Positions 34,214-43,597 of a stretch of 64,000 nt of DNA are shown piece after piece. A program made the translations under genes and the position numbers. Numbering within the stretch: position 1 is the first letter of the stretch; every line of letters begins with the position of its first letter. The stretch is from an uncultured Prevotellaceae bacterium (GTDB lineage: Bacteria; Bacteroidota; Bacteroidia; Bacteroidales; Bacteroidaceae). The DNA lies in the NCBI GenBank assembly GCA_902763615.1, contig CACWSX010000024.1, forward strand, positions 1-64,000, read 5' to 3'. The notes beneath the pieces were generated by a model. The model had not been told where the DNA came from, did not search any database, and saw only the letters and a program-made list of their open reading frames with translations.

Positions 34214-35262
34214 AATAGTTTGCTGAGGAGGATGTCGATGAGGCGGGGTATGGCGTAGTTGTCGATATCGGACTCTTTGATCCAGATGTAGTCCTCGGGT
34301 AATTTAGGACGCTCGTCGGGCTCCCAGAGATAGAAATCGGCGGTCAGGACTTGATGCGTGAGGACATGCTTTACCCCTTTCGCAATCAGTTGCATCTTTT
34401 TGTAATCTAACATTTCTCCTGCCTCCTGTCTCTTGCCTCCAGTCTCCTTCAAAACCGGCTCCCATAGCCCTTGCCAAATATCCCCTTTGCCACGACGATG
34501 GATGGCAGTCTCGCCCTGACAACGGATAAATATATAAGTAAGGTGGCGCGTTTTGATCTTGAGTGTCTTTTGTTTGATAGGCAATAGGTCGACCTTTCCT
34601 GTGCGTAAGGCCTCGCACGTCTCCTGCAACGGACAGACGATGCATTTGGGCGACTGAGGTGTGCACTGGATGGCACCGAAGTCCATGATGGCCTGATTAT
34701 AGAGGCCGCAGATGTTCTCGTTGCTATTGTCTTTGGCTTCTGGCATCAGGCTCTGCGCCAAAGCTGCGAACGTCTTTTTACCTTCTGTCGTGTTGATGGG
34801 TGTGTCGATGCCGAAATGACGGCTGAGGACGCGATAGACATTGCCGTCGACCACTGCTGCAGGATGTCCGAAGGCGATGCTGGCGATGGCTGCTGCCGTA
34901 TAGTCGCCAACACCCTTGAGTTGTTTGATCTCCTCCAGCGAATTGGGGAAATGGCCTAATGCCACTATCTGACGGGCGGCAAAATGGAGGTTGCGGGCGC
35001 GGCTGTAATAGCCCAGTCCCTGCCATTCGCGCAGCACTTCATCTTCAGAGGCTGCAGCGAGGTCAGAGACTGTAGGCCAGCGATGCATGAACCGTTGCCA
35101 GTAGTCCCAGCCCTGTTTGACCTGCGTCTGCTGGAGGATGATCTCCGAAAGCCAGATGGCATAAGGATCGCATGTCTGTCGCCAAGGCAGCTCACGGCCA
35201 TAGGTCTGAAACCAGTCTAATAAGGTTCGTGTGAAGCTGTTTGTGATGCGTTTTGCCTGCAT
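34207..35262 (-). CDS. mutY: A/G-specific adenine glycosylase
   Basis: 351 residues from the ATG at 35262; a longer ORF to 35301 would include the TAACTTTG box at 35281-35288. The HhH-glycosylase core has LSEIILQQTQVKQG with the catalytic Glu and LKGVGDYTAAAIASIAFG followed by VVDGNVYRVLSR with the catalytic Asp. The [4Fe-4S] ligands CTPQSPKCIVCPLQETC have CX6CX2CX5C spacing. The C-terminal NUDIX-like domain that reads 8-oxoG is present but interrupted near residue 280 by a charged stretch (KETGGKRQEAGEM) encoded by the purine-rich repeat. It removes A mispaired with 8-oxoG. Confidence 0.92.
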   Translation of the reverse strand: MQAKRITNSFTRTLLDWFQTYGRELPWRQTCDPYAIWLSEIILQQTQVKQGWDYWQRFMHRWPTVSDLAAASEDEVLREWQGLGYYSRARNLHFAARQIVALGHFPNSLEEIKQLKGVGDYTAAAIASIAFGHPAAVVDGNVYRVLSRHFGIDTPINTTEGKKTFAALAQSLMPEAKDNSNENICGLYNQAIMDFGAIQCTPQSPKCIVCPLQETCEALRTGKVDLLPIKQKTLKIKTRHLTYIFIRCQGETAIHRRGKGDIWQGLWEPVLKETGGKRQEAGEMLDYKKMQLIAKGVKHVLTHQVLTADFYLWEPDERPKLPEDYIWIKESDIDNYAIPRLIDILLSKLFS

Positions 35263-35393
35263 TTGAGTGATTTTTGACTGCAAAGTTATGAATTTTTTCA
35301 CTATTCACGATTCACTATTCACTTTTTTTATTATCTTTGCAGCGTCAATATGACAAAAACGATGTTTTAAAATCAATCAATAAGCAATTAGGT

Positions 35394-36008
35394 ATGAAAA
35401 AGTTTCTAGTATCAATCGTAGCAGCCCTGATGGCTGTGCCTTCGTTCGCCCAGTATTCGAGCGGCGGTTTTGAACTCGACAAGGAGAGTCTGTATTATGG
35501 TGTACGTTTTGGTGGTACCATCGCTTCTGTCAGTGGTGATTACTCGGTAGGTAGTAAGATTGGTATGACGCTGGCAGGTGTAATCGGTCTGCGTGTTTCC
35601 AGTTCTACTCCCGTATTCCTGGAGTCTGGTCTTTACTACACTCAGCGTGGTGCCAAGGACGACGATTGGGAAGTCACCTCGAACAACCTCGAGATTCCCA
35701 TTCTGATCAAGTATGGTCTGAAGGCTACTGATGAGATTGCCCTGCTGCCTTTCTTCGGCCCTTGGTTCTCGTATGCTGTCAGTTCTGACAAGAAGGATAA
35801 GAGAAGCCAGGCTGATAAGGATGCCGGCAAGAACGAACTGCATCGCCTGAATCGTAGAAACATGGGCTTCAAACTGGGTTGCGGTGCTGAGTATAACAAG
35901 CTGTATCTAGAAGTAGGTTATCAGTTTGGTGTCACGAATTTCCTCGACAGCGACGATTTTACCGCTCACAACAATGCTTTGTTCCTGAACGTTGGTCTGA
36001 ACTTCTAA
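35394..36008 (+). CDS. Outer-membrane beta-barrel protein (PorT-like)
   Basis: 204 residues from the ATG at 35394. Signal peptide MKKFLVSIVAALMAVPSFAQ, then alternating strands typical of an eight-strand barrel: YYGVRFGGTIASVSGDY, VFLESGLYYTQRGAK, LEIPILIKYG and LYLEVGYQFGVTNF, ending NALFLNVGLNF with a terminal Phe. TATCTTTG at 35332-35339 lies upstream. The cargo or partner is unknown. Confidence 0.82.
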   Translation: MKKFLVSIVAALMAVPSFAQYSSGGFELDKESLYYGVRFGGTIASVSGDYSVGSKIGMTLAGVIGLRVSSSTPVFLESGLYYTQRGAKDDDWEVTSNNLEIPILIKYGLKATDEIALLPFFGPWFSYAVSSDKKDKRSQADKDAGKNELHRLNRRNMGFKLGCGAEYNKLYLEVGYQFGVTNFLDSDDFTAHNNALFLNVGLNF

Positions 36009-36016
36009 ACAAAATT

Positions 36017-36044
36017 AATCCCCGCCCAATCTCTGAGCGGGATT
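36017..36044 (+). terminator. Terminator between the OMP gene and dacB
   Basis: AATCCCCGC and GCGGGATT form a stem of about eight base pairs with one bulge; it lies between two convergent genes. Confidence 0.6.
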
Positions 36045-36053
36045 ATTGTATCC

Positions 36054-37307
36054 TTACGGTTCGCACAAAGCTGTGCAGACCTTATCCTGAAACGTTCGTC
36101 CGCTAGCGTTTCGCAGTACCCCTTGATTGATGATGGCGAAAGCCAGTTGGTGACCGTTGGCTGCGGTGCAGTAGCCTGCGAGCGACGAGATGCCTGTCAG
36201 CGTGCCCGTCTTCGCCCTCACATTGCCGTTGGTGAAAGCACCTTTCATGCGCTTCTCGAGTGTGCCGTCGACACCTGCGATGGGCAGGGCGGGATAGAGG
36301 TGGCCGTAGACATTCTGGTTGTGATAGGCATAGCGCAGCAGACTGACCATGAGTTCAGCAGAGACATAGTTGTAGAGCGAGAGTCCGCTACCGTCGGCAA
36401 ACTTGTAGTCGCCAGGCGTGAGTCCGATGCGGGTGACGAGTTTATTGATCCACTGACGTGCGTGAGTGGCTGAGGCGTTCTTGATGCCGCCAGCGGCCGC
36501 TAGCTGATAGAGCACCGACTCGGCATAGAGGTTGTCGCTCTCCTTGAGCATGCGAATCAGCACTTGGTCTAAAGAGTGGAAACGCGAGCAGAGATGGATG
36601 AGCGGACGGTTCTTGGTCTTGTTGTTGGCGATTGCCTCCTCGTTGTCGACCACGACGACCCCAACATCATTGAGTTCCTGGCGGAAGCGCTCCATAAACA
36701 TATCTTTCTTTCCGATGAGCAAGGGCGTGAGCGATGGGTTGTCGTCGTCCCAACACCAGCCTTCGCCCAGACGTGTGTCGTCTTTCATCGAGATGTCAGC
36801 AATCAGGCGTCCGCAGATGGTGTCGATGCCCATTTTCTGGATGCTCTCAACAAAGGCCAGCATGTCGTCGTTGTTGAAACGGGGATCCATGCCGCCCACG
36901 CAGTAGAGGTTACCTCTGAGAATGTTGCGCTCGATGAGGCCTGTATAATATAAAGAGGTACGGAACTGGTAACCGCCGCCTAGTTTGTCGATGGCTGTGA
37001 TGGCCGTTACGAGTTTCATAGTCGAGGCTGGTCGCAGCGTCTGGCGCTCACCCTGTTTGTAGATGACGGAGTCGGCTGTGAGGTCGTAGACCATCAATCC
37101 GAGCTGCGTCTTCTTCAGCAAGGGCTCGTTCATGAGGCTGTCGAGGCGTGCAGACACGTTCTCTGGCCATTGCAGTTGTGGGGCAATGGTATCAGAGATG
37201 ATGGTGTCGCTGACAATGATAGGGAGAGTATCCTGGGCTCTGGACTCATTAAGAACCGTCCCCAATGAGCTCCACAAAAATGCGGTGATAAACAGTAATT
37301 TCTTCAT
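36054..37307 (-). CDS. dacB: D-alanyl-D-alanine carboxypeptidase, PBP4/DacB type
   Basis: 417 residues from the ATG at 37307. Signal peptide MKKLLFITAFLWSSLGTVL. Peptidase S13 motifs in order: SXXK in RPASTMKLVTAITA, SXN in ESDNLYAESVLY, and KTG in RAKTGTLTGISSLAGY. The long insertion between SXXK and SXN is typical of class C PBPs. It trims peptidoglycan cross-links in the periplasm. Two overlapping TAATTTTG boxes lie just upstream (37317-37332). Confidence 0.9.
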   Translation of the reverse strand: MKKLLFITAFLWSSLGTVLNESRAQDTLPIIVSDTIISDTIAPQLQWPENVSARLDSLMNEPLLKKTQLGLMVYDLTADSVIYKQGERQTLRPASTMKLVTAITAIDKLGGGYQFRTSLYYTGLIERNILRGNLYCVGGMDPRFNNDDMLAFVESIQKMGIDTICGRLIADISMKDDTRLGEGWCWDDDNPSLTPLLIGKKDMFMERFRQELNDVGVVVVDNEEAIANNKTKNRPLIHLCSRFHSLDQVLIRMLKESDNLYAESVLYQLAAAGGIKNASATHARQWINKLVTRIGLTPGDYKFADGSGLSLYNYVSAELMVSLLRYAYHNQNVYGHLYPALPIAGVDGTLEKRMKGAFTNGNVRAKTGTLTGISSLAGYCTAANGHQLAFAIINQGVLRNASGRTFQDKVCTALCEP

Positions 37308-37399
37308 ATTCTTCGGCAAAATTACAAAATTATTATCAATTATCAATTGTCAATTATCAATTATTTTGTATCTTTGCAGCAGATTATTGATTTTTGCTT

Positions 37400-38989
37400 A
37401 TGTTATACAAGTACGACTTCCTGATTATCGGTGCTGGCGTGGCCGGAATGAGTTACGCCTTGAAGGTGGCACGTGCCAAGAAAGGCAAGGTGTGTATGAT
37501 CTGTAAGACCTCGCTCGACGAGGCTAATACCTCGTTTGCCCAAGGTGGTGTGGCGAGTGTGACGAACATGAAATTGGATACCTTCGACAAGCATATTGCC
37601 GATACTATCATCGCAGGCGATTATATCTCCGATCGCAAGGCCGTAGAACAGGTGGTACGTCAGGCACCTTCGCAGATCCAGGAACTGGTGCAGTGGGGTG
37701 TGAACTTCGACAAGAAGGAGGACGGCTCGTTCGACCTGCATCGTGAGGGCGGTCATTCGGAGTTCCGTATTCTTCACCATGCTGACGATACGGGTGCTGA
37801 GATTCAGCGCGGACTGATGGAAGCTGTGCGAGCCTGTCCTGACATCGAGGTAAAGGAGGATCACTTCGCTGTGGAAATCATCACGCAGCACCATTTGGGT
37901 GTGCGCGTTACGCGACGGTCGCCTAATATCCAGTGCTATGGCGCTTATGTGCTGAATCCCAAGACACAGAAAGTGGATACCTATCTCTCGAAGATCACCG
38001 TGATGTGTACGGGCGGTTGCGGTGCTGTCTATCTGACGACCTCGAACCCTGTGATTGCGACGGGCGACGGTATTGCTATGGTGTATCGTGCCAAGGGTAC
38101 GGTGGCTGATATGGAGTTTGTGCAGTTCCATCCGACGGTGCTTCACAACCCCAAGGAGACACATCCTGCGTACCTTATCACTGAAGCAATGCGCGGCTAT
38201 GGTGGTATTCTGAAACTGCCTAATGGCGAGGAGTTTATGCAGAAATACGACGAGCGGTTATCATTGGCACCGCGTGACATTGTGGCCCGTGCAATCGATA
38301 AGGAAATGAAGATTCATGGTCTCGACCACGTGTGTCTTGACGTCACGCACAAAGATCCCGAAGAAACCCGTCACCACTTCCCCAATATCTATCAGAAATG
38401 CCTCTCTATCGGCATTGATATCACCACAGACTATATTCCCGTCAGACCCGCTGCCCACTATATGTGCGGTGGCATCAAGGTGGACATCAACGGACAGAGC
38501 AGCATCGAGCGCCTTTATGCCCTCGGTGAGTGTTCCTGCACAGGTTTGCATGGCGGTAACCGACTGGCTTCGAACTCGCTCATTGAAGCGGTTGTCTATG
38601 CCGATGCTGCTGCGAAGGACTCGCTGGCACATGTTGATCTGTTTGACTATAATGAAAAGGTGCCGAAGTGGAATGACGAGGGTACGATGACCAACGAGGA
38701 GAAGGTGCTGATAACACAGTCGGTGAAGGAGGTGAATCTGATTATGTCGAACTACGTGGGTATTGTGCGTTCCGACCTTCGACTGCATCGCGCATGGGAT
38801 CGTTTGGATATGCTCTACGAGGAGACGGAGCGCTTGTTTAAGCGTGTCAAGGCTTCGAAGGATATTTGCGAACTGCGTAATATGATTAATGTGGGTTATC
38901 TCATCACCCGATGGGCCCTCGAGCGGAAGGAGTGTCGTGGCCTTCACTATACCATAGACTATCCCGTACACGCTTATGATAAGAAATAA
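37400..38989 (+). CDS. nadB: L-aspartate oxidase
   Basis: 529 residues from the ATG at 37400, 24 nt after TATCTTTG (37369-37376). FAD-binding FLIIGAGVAGMSYALK at the N-terminus, TSFAQGGVASV, HREGGHSEFRILHHAD in the active-site region, RPAAHYMCGGIKVD, GECSCTGLHGGNRLASNSL, and a C-terminal helical domain. These identify NadB, which oxidises aspartate to iminoaspartate for de novo NAD synthesis. nadA and nadC are not adjacent. A perfect terminator follows immediately. Confidence 0.93.
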   Translation: MLYKYDFLIIGAGVAGMSYALKVARAKKGKVCMICKTSLDEANTSFAQGGVASVTNMKLDTFDKHIADTIIAGDYISDRKAVEQVVRQAPSQIQELVQWGVNFDKKEDGSFDLHREGGHSEFRILHHADDTGAEIQRGLMEAVRACPDIEVKEDHFAVEIITQHHLGVRVTRRSPNIQCYGAYVLNPKTQKVDTYLSKITVMCTGGCGAVYLTTSNPVIATGDGIAMVYRAKGTVADMEFVQFHPTVLHNPKETHPAYLITEAMRGYGGILKLPNGEEFMQKYDERLSLAPRDIVARAIDKEMKIHGLDHVCLDVTHKDPEETRHHFPNIYQKCLSIGIDITTDYIPVRPAAHYMCGGIKVDINGQSSIERLYALGECSCTGLHGGNRLASNSLIEAVVYADAAAKDSLAHVDLFDYNEKVPKWNDEGTMTNEEKVLITQSVKEVNLIMSNYVGIVRSDLRLHRAWDRLDMLYEETERLFKRVKASKDICELRNMINVGYLITRWALERKECRGLHYTIDYPVHAYDKK

Positions 38990-38990
38990 A

Positions 38991-39018
38991 AAATCCCCGC
39001 TCAACCGAGCGGGGATTT
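38991..39018. terminator. Bidirectional terminator between nadB and the DUF4332 gene
   Basis: A perfect 12-bp stem, AAATCCCCGCTC with GAGCGGGGATTT, and an AACC loop; T-runs on both strands serve the two convergent genes. Confidence 0.9.
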
Positions 39019-39025
39019 AAATTGT

Positions 39026-39433
39026 TTAGTAGGTCATCTTCGGTTCAAGTTCCTTAGCCTGATCAATCATTTTCTGGATTTCGCTGACAGCAGGCACACG
39101 ACCGCAGATATGGAACTCGGCGTTGATTTCCTCGAGTTTGGGCTGCAGGTTCTCGGCTACGCGATGACGGAACTCCTTGACGGTGTCGACACCAGCCTTC
39201 TCTAAGAGCTCAGAGAACTGTGGACCTACGCCGTTGATGCGGAAGAGGTCGGCATGGTTGGTCCAACGGAGGATCAGCTTCTCGCTGATGCCCGTAGCAT
39301 CGGCCAATTCCTTGCGGCCCTTGGGTGCTGCACACTTCTCGAGCAGTTCGCTTACTTTGTTGATACCTGCGGCAACCAGCTTCTCAGCATAAACGTCGCC
39401 TACACCTTCGATGTCGATAATCTTGTAATCCAT
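39026..39433 (-). CDS. DUF4332 helix-hairpin-helix protein
   Basis: 135 residues. Two helix-hairpin-helix-like units: IIDIEGVGDVYAEKLVAAGI near the start and DLFRINGVGPQFSELLEKAG near 65, matching DUF4332, a small family with non-specific DNA-binding HhH folds. Molecular role undetermined. On the minus strand, TATATTTG at 39487-39494 is the likely promoter box. Convergent with nadB. Confidence 0.88.
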   Translation of the reverse strand: MDYKIIDIEGVGDVYAEKLVAAGINKVSELLEKCAAPKGRKELADATGISEKLILRWTNHADLFRINGVGPQFSELLEKAGVDTVKEFRHRVAENLQPKLEEINAEFHICGRVPAVSEIQKMIDQAKELEPKMTY

Positions 39434-39558
39434 AATCTGTTGGTTTAAAATGTTTATAAGTTTGTGAGATAATAACTTTTATGCTGCAAATATAGATAAA
39501 ATATCTGATAAATGCAATTATTTGGCCGTTTTTTTGTATTTTTGCATCAAAATCAGAG

Positions 39559-40137
39559 ATGATGCATATCTATTTGAGTCAGGATATATGGGGCTTTGAC
39601 CTCGATGCCGCCCTTGGGAAGATCTCCGGGCAGCGGCGTGAGCAGGCCGTCAAGTTCAAACATGAACTGGGACAGCGGCTCTGTGTGCTAGCCTATCAGT
39701 TGCTGAAACAAGGTCTGAGTGAGGTGTATGGTATCGAGGAGAATCCAGTTTTCGAATACAATGAGCATGGGAAGCCTTCGATTGTCGGACATCCGAAGAT
39801 TTGTTTCAACCTGAGTCATTGCAAGGAGGCTGCCATCTGCGCCATCAGCGATCAGCCAGTAGGGGTAGATGTGGAGTCGGTGCGCTCTTTCAACGAAAGT
39901 CTGGTACGCTATACGATGAATGAGGATGAGATTCGACAGATTGAATCGTCTGAGGATCAGGCTGCCGCCTTTATTCGTTTGTGGACGATGAAAGAGTCAG
40001 CGATGAAATTGATAGGCACGGGTATCAGCAATGATATGAAACATGTTTTACAGCAGGAAGGACTTGATTTTGAGACGTTTATCGATGCCCAGGGCCGTTT
40101 TGTCTACTCAATATGTCGTTTTATTGTTAAAAACTGA
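39559..40137 (+). CDS. 4'-phosphopantetheinyl transferase (Sfp/AcpT type)
   Basis: 192 residues; the ATG at 39562 is an alternative start. Family motifs: KPSIVGHPKICFNLSHCKEA, VGVDVESVRSF with the Mg-binding acidic residues, and LWTMKESAMKLIGTGI with the WxxKEA-like motif. It transfers phosphopantetheine from CoA to carrier proteins. TATTTTTG at 39537-39544 is the likely -7 box. Confidence 0.9.
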   Translation: MMHIYLSQDIWGFDLDAALGKISGQRREQAVKFKHELGQRLCVLAYQLLKQGLSEVYGIEENPVFEYNEHGKPSIVGHPKICFNLSHCKEAAICAISDQPVGVDVESVRSFNESLVRYTMNEDEIRQIESSEDQAAAFIRLWTMKESAMKLIGTGISNDMKHVLQQEGLDFETFIDAQGRFVYSICRFIVKN

Positions 40138-40154
40138 AAAAAGAGAGCGGATTG

Positions 40155-40186
40155 TTTGTTGGTTTGTATTTTTTTGTGTACCTTTG
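40155..40186 (+). promoter_or_regulatory. Promoter of the lipoprotein gene
   Basis: TTTG (40155-40158), a 20-nt spacer and TACCTTTG (40179-40186), an exact consensus match. Confidence 0.7.
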
Positions 40187-40223
40187 CACGCGAATTAGTT
40201 AGACCATTAAAAATTTTGATTAG

Positions 40224-40859
40224 GTGAAGCGTTTAGTAAAGTCATTGTTGATGGGATTACCTTTTGTGGCATCCTGTGTTTTTTCTAGTTGTCAAGGCTC
40301 TCAAACAGAGGTTACAGATAGCAATAATTCTGATTCTATCCAGATTCTCGGTACTGACTCAACGTTGGTGTCGGATACGCTGCAGTCAGAAGTATCGGCT
40401 ATGTTGGAGCGTGGTGTGGTGTTGGAGCGTGTCCAGACCATCTACTCGCTTATCAAACAGGAATGTACCTATTTGGGTGGCTCTACCGATACTGATTTGC
40501 TCGACAAGGCTTTCTGCACAAAATCATGGAACCAGCTGCTGATGGCTGTACGTCGTCAGGAGTATCTTACCAATACGCTTTTCTTTGAGGTGAACCATTG
40601 GACGATGTCGCACGACTCAGACCTTGTGAGCTTCGAGGAGTTCGAGGTCAGAAACATGGTCTTCACAGATGATGAAAAGCGTGCTCAGGTTGACTTCACC
40701 GTATATGAAGAGAATTCATATATACCAGCCCGTATTGAGCTGGTATATGAGGATGGTCAGTGGAAGATCGACAATTTCTATCATCTGAAGTATATGTTCA
40801 ACCTGCGTGAACGTATGTGGGAATATCTGGATGGCAACCAGATGGCCTATCTTCTCTAA
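40224..40859 (+). CDS. Predicted lipoprotein, unknown function
   Basis: 211 residues from a GTG at 40224; no ATG fits a signal peptide. The N-terminus is a lipoprotein signal (VKRLVKSLLMGLPFVASC, then FSSC). Residues 75-205 form a compact domain with IELVYEDGQWKIDNFYHL near the end, resembling the DUF3828/NTF2-like fold of many Bacteroidales lipoproteins. It ends 13 nt from the stop of the convergent HerA-like gene. Confidence 0.8.
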   Translation: MKRLVKSLLMGLPFVASCVFSSCQGSQTEVTDSNNSDSIQILGTDSTLVSDTLQSEVSAMLERGVVLERVQTIYSLIKQECTYLGGSTDTDLLDKAFCTKSWNQLLMAVRRQEYLTNTLFFEVNHWTMSHDSDLVSFEEFEVRNMVFTDDEKRAQVDFTVYEENSYIPARIELVYEDGQWKIDNFYHLKYMFNLRERMWEYLDGNQMAYLL

Positions 40860-40872
40860 TCAGATTTCTTTA

Positions 40873-42456
40873 TTATTTTACGAGATTGCCCAGGATGTCG
40901 CGTGTCAGTTCCTTTGTAATGGAACGTGTAGCGGCGCTGGTGGCATTCTTCACTACACGACCTGTGGCAGAGGTCTTCGACTTTGTCTTCTTGCCTGTAA
41001 CTTTATCGCTGACATAGGTGCCAAGGATGGTGGCTAAGGTCGAGGTGATGGCAGTAAGTACAGCCTTCCATACCTTGCTCATCATGCCTGGCTTCTTCTT
41101 TTCTGCCTTTCCCTCTGCCGGCTTGGGGATATCAATCTCCGTTTCTTGTTTTTCTGCTTCGGCCAGTTGTCTTTCAGCATCGGCAATAAGCATCTCGAAA
41201 GCACTGTCGCGCTCCTTTGCTTCGTCGTATTTGCCGTAGATGAGGCTCTGCTTGATAATGTCCAGACGTTGACCCTCGGTGATGGCTCCGATCTGCGACA
41301 ACGGGAATAGAATCTTGGCGCGCTCCACCATGCTGGGGGCACCTTTCTCGTCGAGGAAACTCACTAGGGCCTCACCGGTCTCGAGGTTCATGATGGCCTC
41401 GTCGGTCTTGAATGCTGGGTTGGGACGGAAAGTGTCGGCAGCAGTCTTAACGGCCTTCTGGTCTTTCGGTGTATAGGCGCGAAGGGCGTGCTGCACGCGG
41501 TTGCCTAATTGGCCGAGGATATTCTCTGGAATGTCTGTCGGACTTTGGGTAATGAAGTAGATACCTACGCCCTTTGAACGGATAAGGCGGATGACTTGTT
41601 CAATTTTGTCAAGTAGAGCCTTGCTGGTATCAGTGAAAAGCATGTGAGCTTCATCGAAGAAGAACACAAGCTTCGGTTGTGGCAGGTCGCCTACTTCAGG
41701 CAGGGTGGAGTAGAGCTCGCTCATCAGCCACAGCAGGAAGGTGGAGTAGAGTTTGGGCTGCATCATCAGTTTATCAGCAGCCAGCACGTTCATGATACCC
41801 TTGCCGCCTTCAGTCTGCAGCAGATCGTAGATGTCGAATGAGGGTAGGCCAAAGAATTTATCAGCTCCCTGTGCCTCCAGCTGCAACAGCGAGCGCTGGA
41901 TGGCGCCGATGGTGGCGGAGGTGATATTTCCGTATTTTGTGGTATACTCCTTAGCATGCTGCGATACCCAGTCGAGCATGGAACGTAGATCCTTCAAATC
42001 GTCGAGTAGCAGTCCACGCTCGTCGGCGATGCGGAACACAATGTTCAATACGCCGTCCTGTGTCTCGTTGAGTTGCAGCAGACGAGAGAGCAATTGGGGA
42101 CCCATCTGTGAGATCGTAGCACGCATGGGGTGACCTTGCTCGCCAAAGACATCAAAGAAACGAACGGGGCAGGCCTGGAACTCAGGGTTCTCAATGCCGA
42201 ATTCGGGCAGGCGTTTCTCAATGAAACCACTCATCTTTCCCACCTGAGAGATACCAGAGAGGTCACCTTTCATGTCGGCCATGAAGCAGGGTACACCTGC
42301 CTGACAGAATGTTTCGGCCATTACCTGGAGGGTGACGGTCTTTCCTGTACCTGTGGCTCCCGCAATGAGTCCGTGACGGTTTGCCATCTTACTTGTAATG
42401 CTGAGTGCGCCGTTAGCACAATGGGCGATATAAAGCCCTCTTTCCTTGTCGAGCAT
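40873..42456 (-). CDS. HerA-like ATPase (DUF853 family)
   Basis: 527 residues from the ATG at 42456. Walker A GLIAGATGTGKTVTLQVMAE (about 25), MADMKGDLSGIS, Walker B LVFFFDEAHMLF and YFITQSPTDIPENILGQLGN are typical of the bacterial HerA/YjgR-like DUF853 ATPases, hexameric DNA-translocase-like proteins whose cellular task is unclear. The C-terminal 100 residues are low-complexity and basic, with a possible hydrophobic helix (VWKAVLTAITSTLATILG). No nuclease gene such as nurA is adjacent. Confidence 0.88.
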   Translation of the reverse strand: MLDKERGLYIAHCANGALSITSKMANRHGLIAGATGTGKTVTLQVMAETFCQAGVPCFMADMKGDLSGISQVGKMSGFIEKRLPEFGIENPEFQACPVRFFDVFGEQGHPMRATISQMGPQLLSRLLQLNETQDGVLNIVFRIADERGLLLDDLKDLRSMLDWVSQHAKEYTTKYGNITSATIGAIQRSLLQLEAQGADKFFGLPSFDIYDLLQTEGGKGIMNVLAADKLMMQPKLYSTFLLWLMSELYSTLPEVGDLPQPKLVFFFDEAHMLFTDTSKALLDKIEQVIRLIRSKGVGIYFITQSPTDIPENILGQLGNRVQHALRAYTPKDQKAVKTAADTFRPNPAFKTDEAIMNLETGEALVSFLDEKGAPSMVERAKILFPLSQIGAITEGQRLDIIKQSLIYGKYDEAKERDSAFEMLIADAERQLAEAEKQETEIDIPKPAEGKAEKKKPGMMSKVWKAVLTAITSTLATILGTYVSDKVTGKKTKSKTSATGRVVKNATSAATRSITKELTRDILGNLVK

Positions 42457-42478
42457 ATTTTTTAGTTTTAAGTTCTGC

Positions 42479-42505
42479 AAAAAAGGCCCCCTCATCGGGA
42501 GCCTT
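42479..42505 (-). terminator. Terminator of the M23 peptidase gene
   Basis: On the minus strand AAGGCTCCC and GGGGGCCTT pair around GATGA and are followed by TTTT. It sits directly after the M23 gene and before the HerA-like gene. Confidence 0.75.
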
Positions 42506-42512
42506 ATGTTGA

Positions 42513-43472
42513 TTAGTTGTATTTCAGAATCTGTCCCGGCATCAGTCGGATATTCTTGCCTATATGGTTTAGTTTACATAAGGCATCCACTGTCATACCG
42601 CGTTTGCGGGCAATAGCCTGAAGGGTTTCGCCCTTCTTTACCTTGTGGAAATGAACGTCTGATGTAAATGAAGCCTCTGGAGCGGCAATAGCCATCTCTT
42701 CGTCATCGTCAGGGTCTGTGTCGAAACGACTGAGTTCGCTACCGCTGGCACCACGCAGACGGGTGGCAAGTGCAGACTCGCTGGCATATTTTTTACGATT
42801 ATAAGTATAGAAGTCGCCTGTAACGTCTTGTGCGCGGAAGTCGAACAGCAGAGCTGGGTTCAGGGCAACACCACAAAGACGGGTCTCGAAGTGCAAGTGT
42901 GAACCAGTACTACGTCCGGTATTACCTCCCAAACCGATAGGATCACCAGCCTTTACCTCCTGGTCTTCACGAACCAGCTGCTTAGACATGTGAGCATAAT
43001 AGGTCTCCAATCCATTATAGTGACGGATGACGACGTACTTACCATAGCCCTTGGCCTCATACTTCACGATGCGCACCTTGCCTGAGAAAGCTGCACGGAT
43101 AGTGTCACCAACATACACTTTGATGTCGAGTCCTTTATGTTGGCGTCCCCAACGGGCACCGAAGTTCGAAGTGATAACGCGACTTGGGGTCGGCATACAG
43201 AAGCCGCGCAAGTCGATGGTTGCCGTTTCGGGCAATGTGGATTCTGCGTTATGATAATGGGTCATTTCCGTATCCCACTCGTCATAGAGGTCGGCAGCGG
43301 GATTCTCGAGCATCTCCTGATAAATCAACTGGTGGAGTGCTACGGAATCAACCTTCTTCATTTTCTTGTCTACGGGAGCCTGACGTGCTAACAGATCCTG
43401 ACCATTCATGGGAAGGGTTGCAAACGACATCAGTGCTATTATAAATGCTTTATTAAGATTCTTCAAATTCAT
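42513..43472 (-). CDS. M23 metallopeptidase with C-terminal LysM
   Basis: 319 residues from the ATG at 43472. Signal peptide MNLKNLNKAFIIALMSFATL. The LytM domain carries the zinc ligands in QHKGLDIKV (HxxxD) and GSHLHFETRL (HxH). The C-terminus has one LysM repeat, KVKKGETLQAIARKRGMTV. It probably cleaves peptidoglycan cross-bridges or acts with amidases in the periplasm. The promoter with exact consensus at 43516-43547 supports this start over the longer frame to 43589. Confidence 0.9.
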   Translation of the reverse strand: MNLKNLNKAFIIALMSFATLPMNGQDLLARQAPVDKKMKKVDSVALHQLIYQEMLENPAADLYDEWDTEMTHYHNAESTLPETATIDLRGFCMPTPSRVITSNFGARWGRQHKGLDIKVYVGDTIRAAFSGKVRIVKYEAKGYGKYVVIRHYNGLETYYAHMSKQLVREDQEVKAGDPIGLGGNTGRSTGSHLHFETRLCGVALNPALLFDFRAQDVTGDFYTYNRKKYASESALATRLRGASGSELSRFDTDPDDDEEMAIAAPEASFTSDVHFHKVKKGETLQAIARKRGMTVDALCKLNHIGKNIRLMPGQILKYN

Positions 43473-43515
43473 TTCTTTAGTTGGGTTTTGATTGCTTGGT
43501 GTAAAAAATACGTTG

Positions 43516-43547
43516 CAAAGGTAATAAATACTTTCCGTAAATCCAAA
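43516..43547 (-). promoter_or_regulatory. Promoter of the M23 peptidase gene
   Basis: Minus strand: TTTG (43544-43547), a 20-nt spacer and TACCTTTG (43516-43523), 44 nt before the start codon. Confidence 0.75.
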
Positions 43548-43597
43548 GATATGTGTGCACGTTAACAAAGTTTTGGAATGTTTTAACACTTAATGAC

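Noticed and set aside
37333..37362. AATTATCAATT-type stutter upstream of nadB, considered as a mobile element end or operator
   Set aside because: Similar AT-rich stutter occurs in other gaps of the window (29083-29128, 46974-47000); it looks like slippage-generated sequence without conserved structure.
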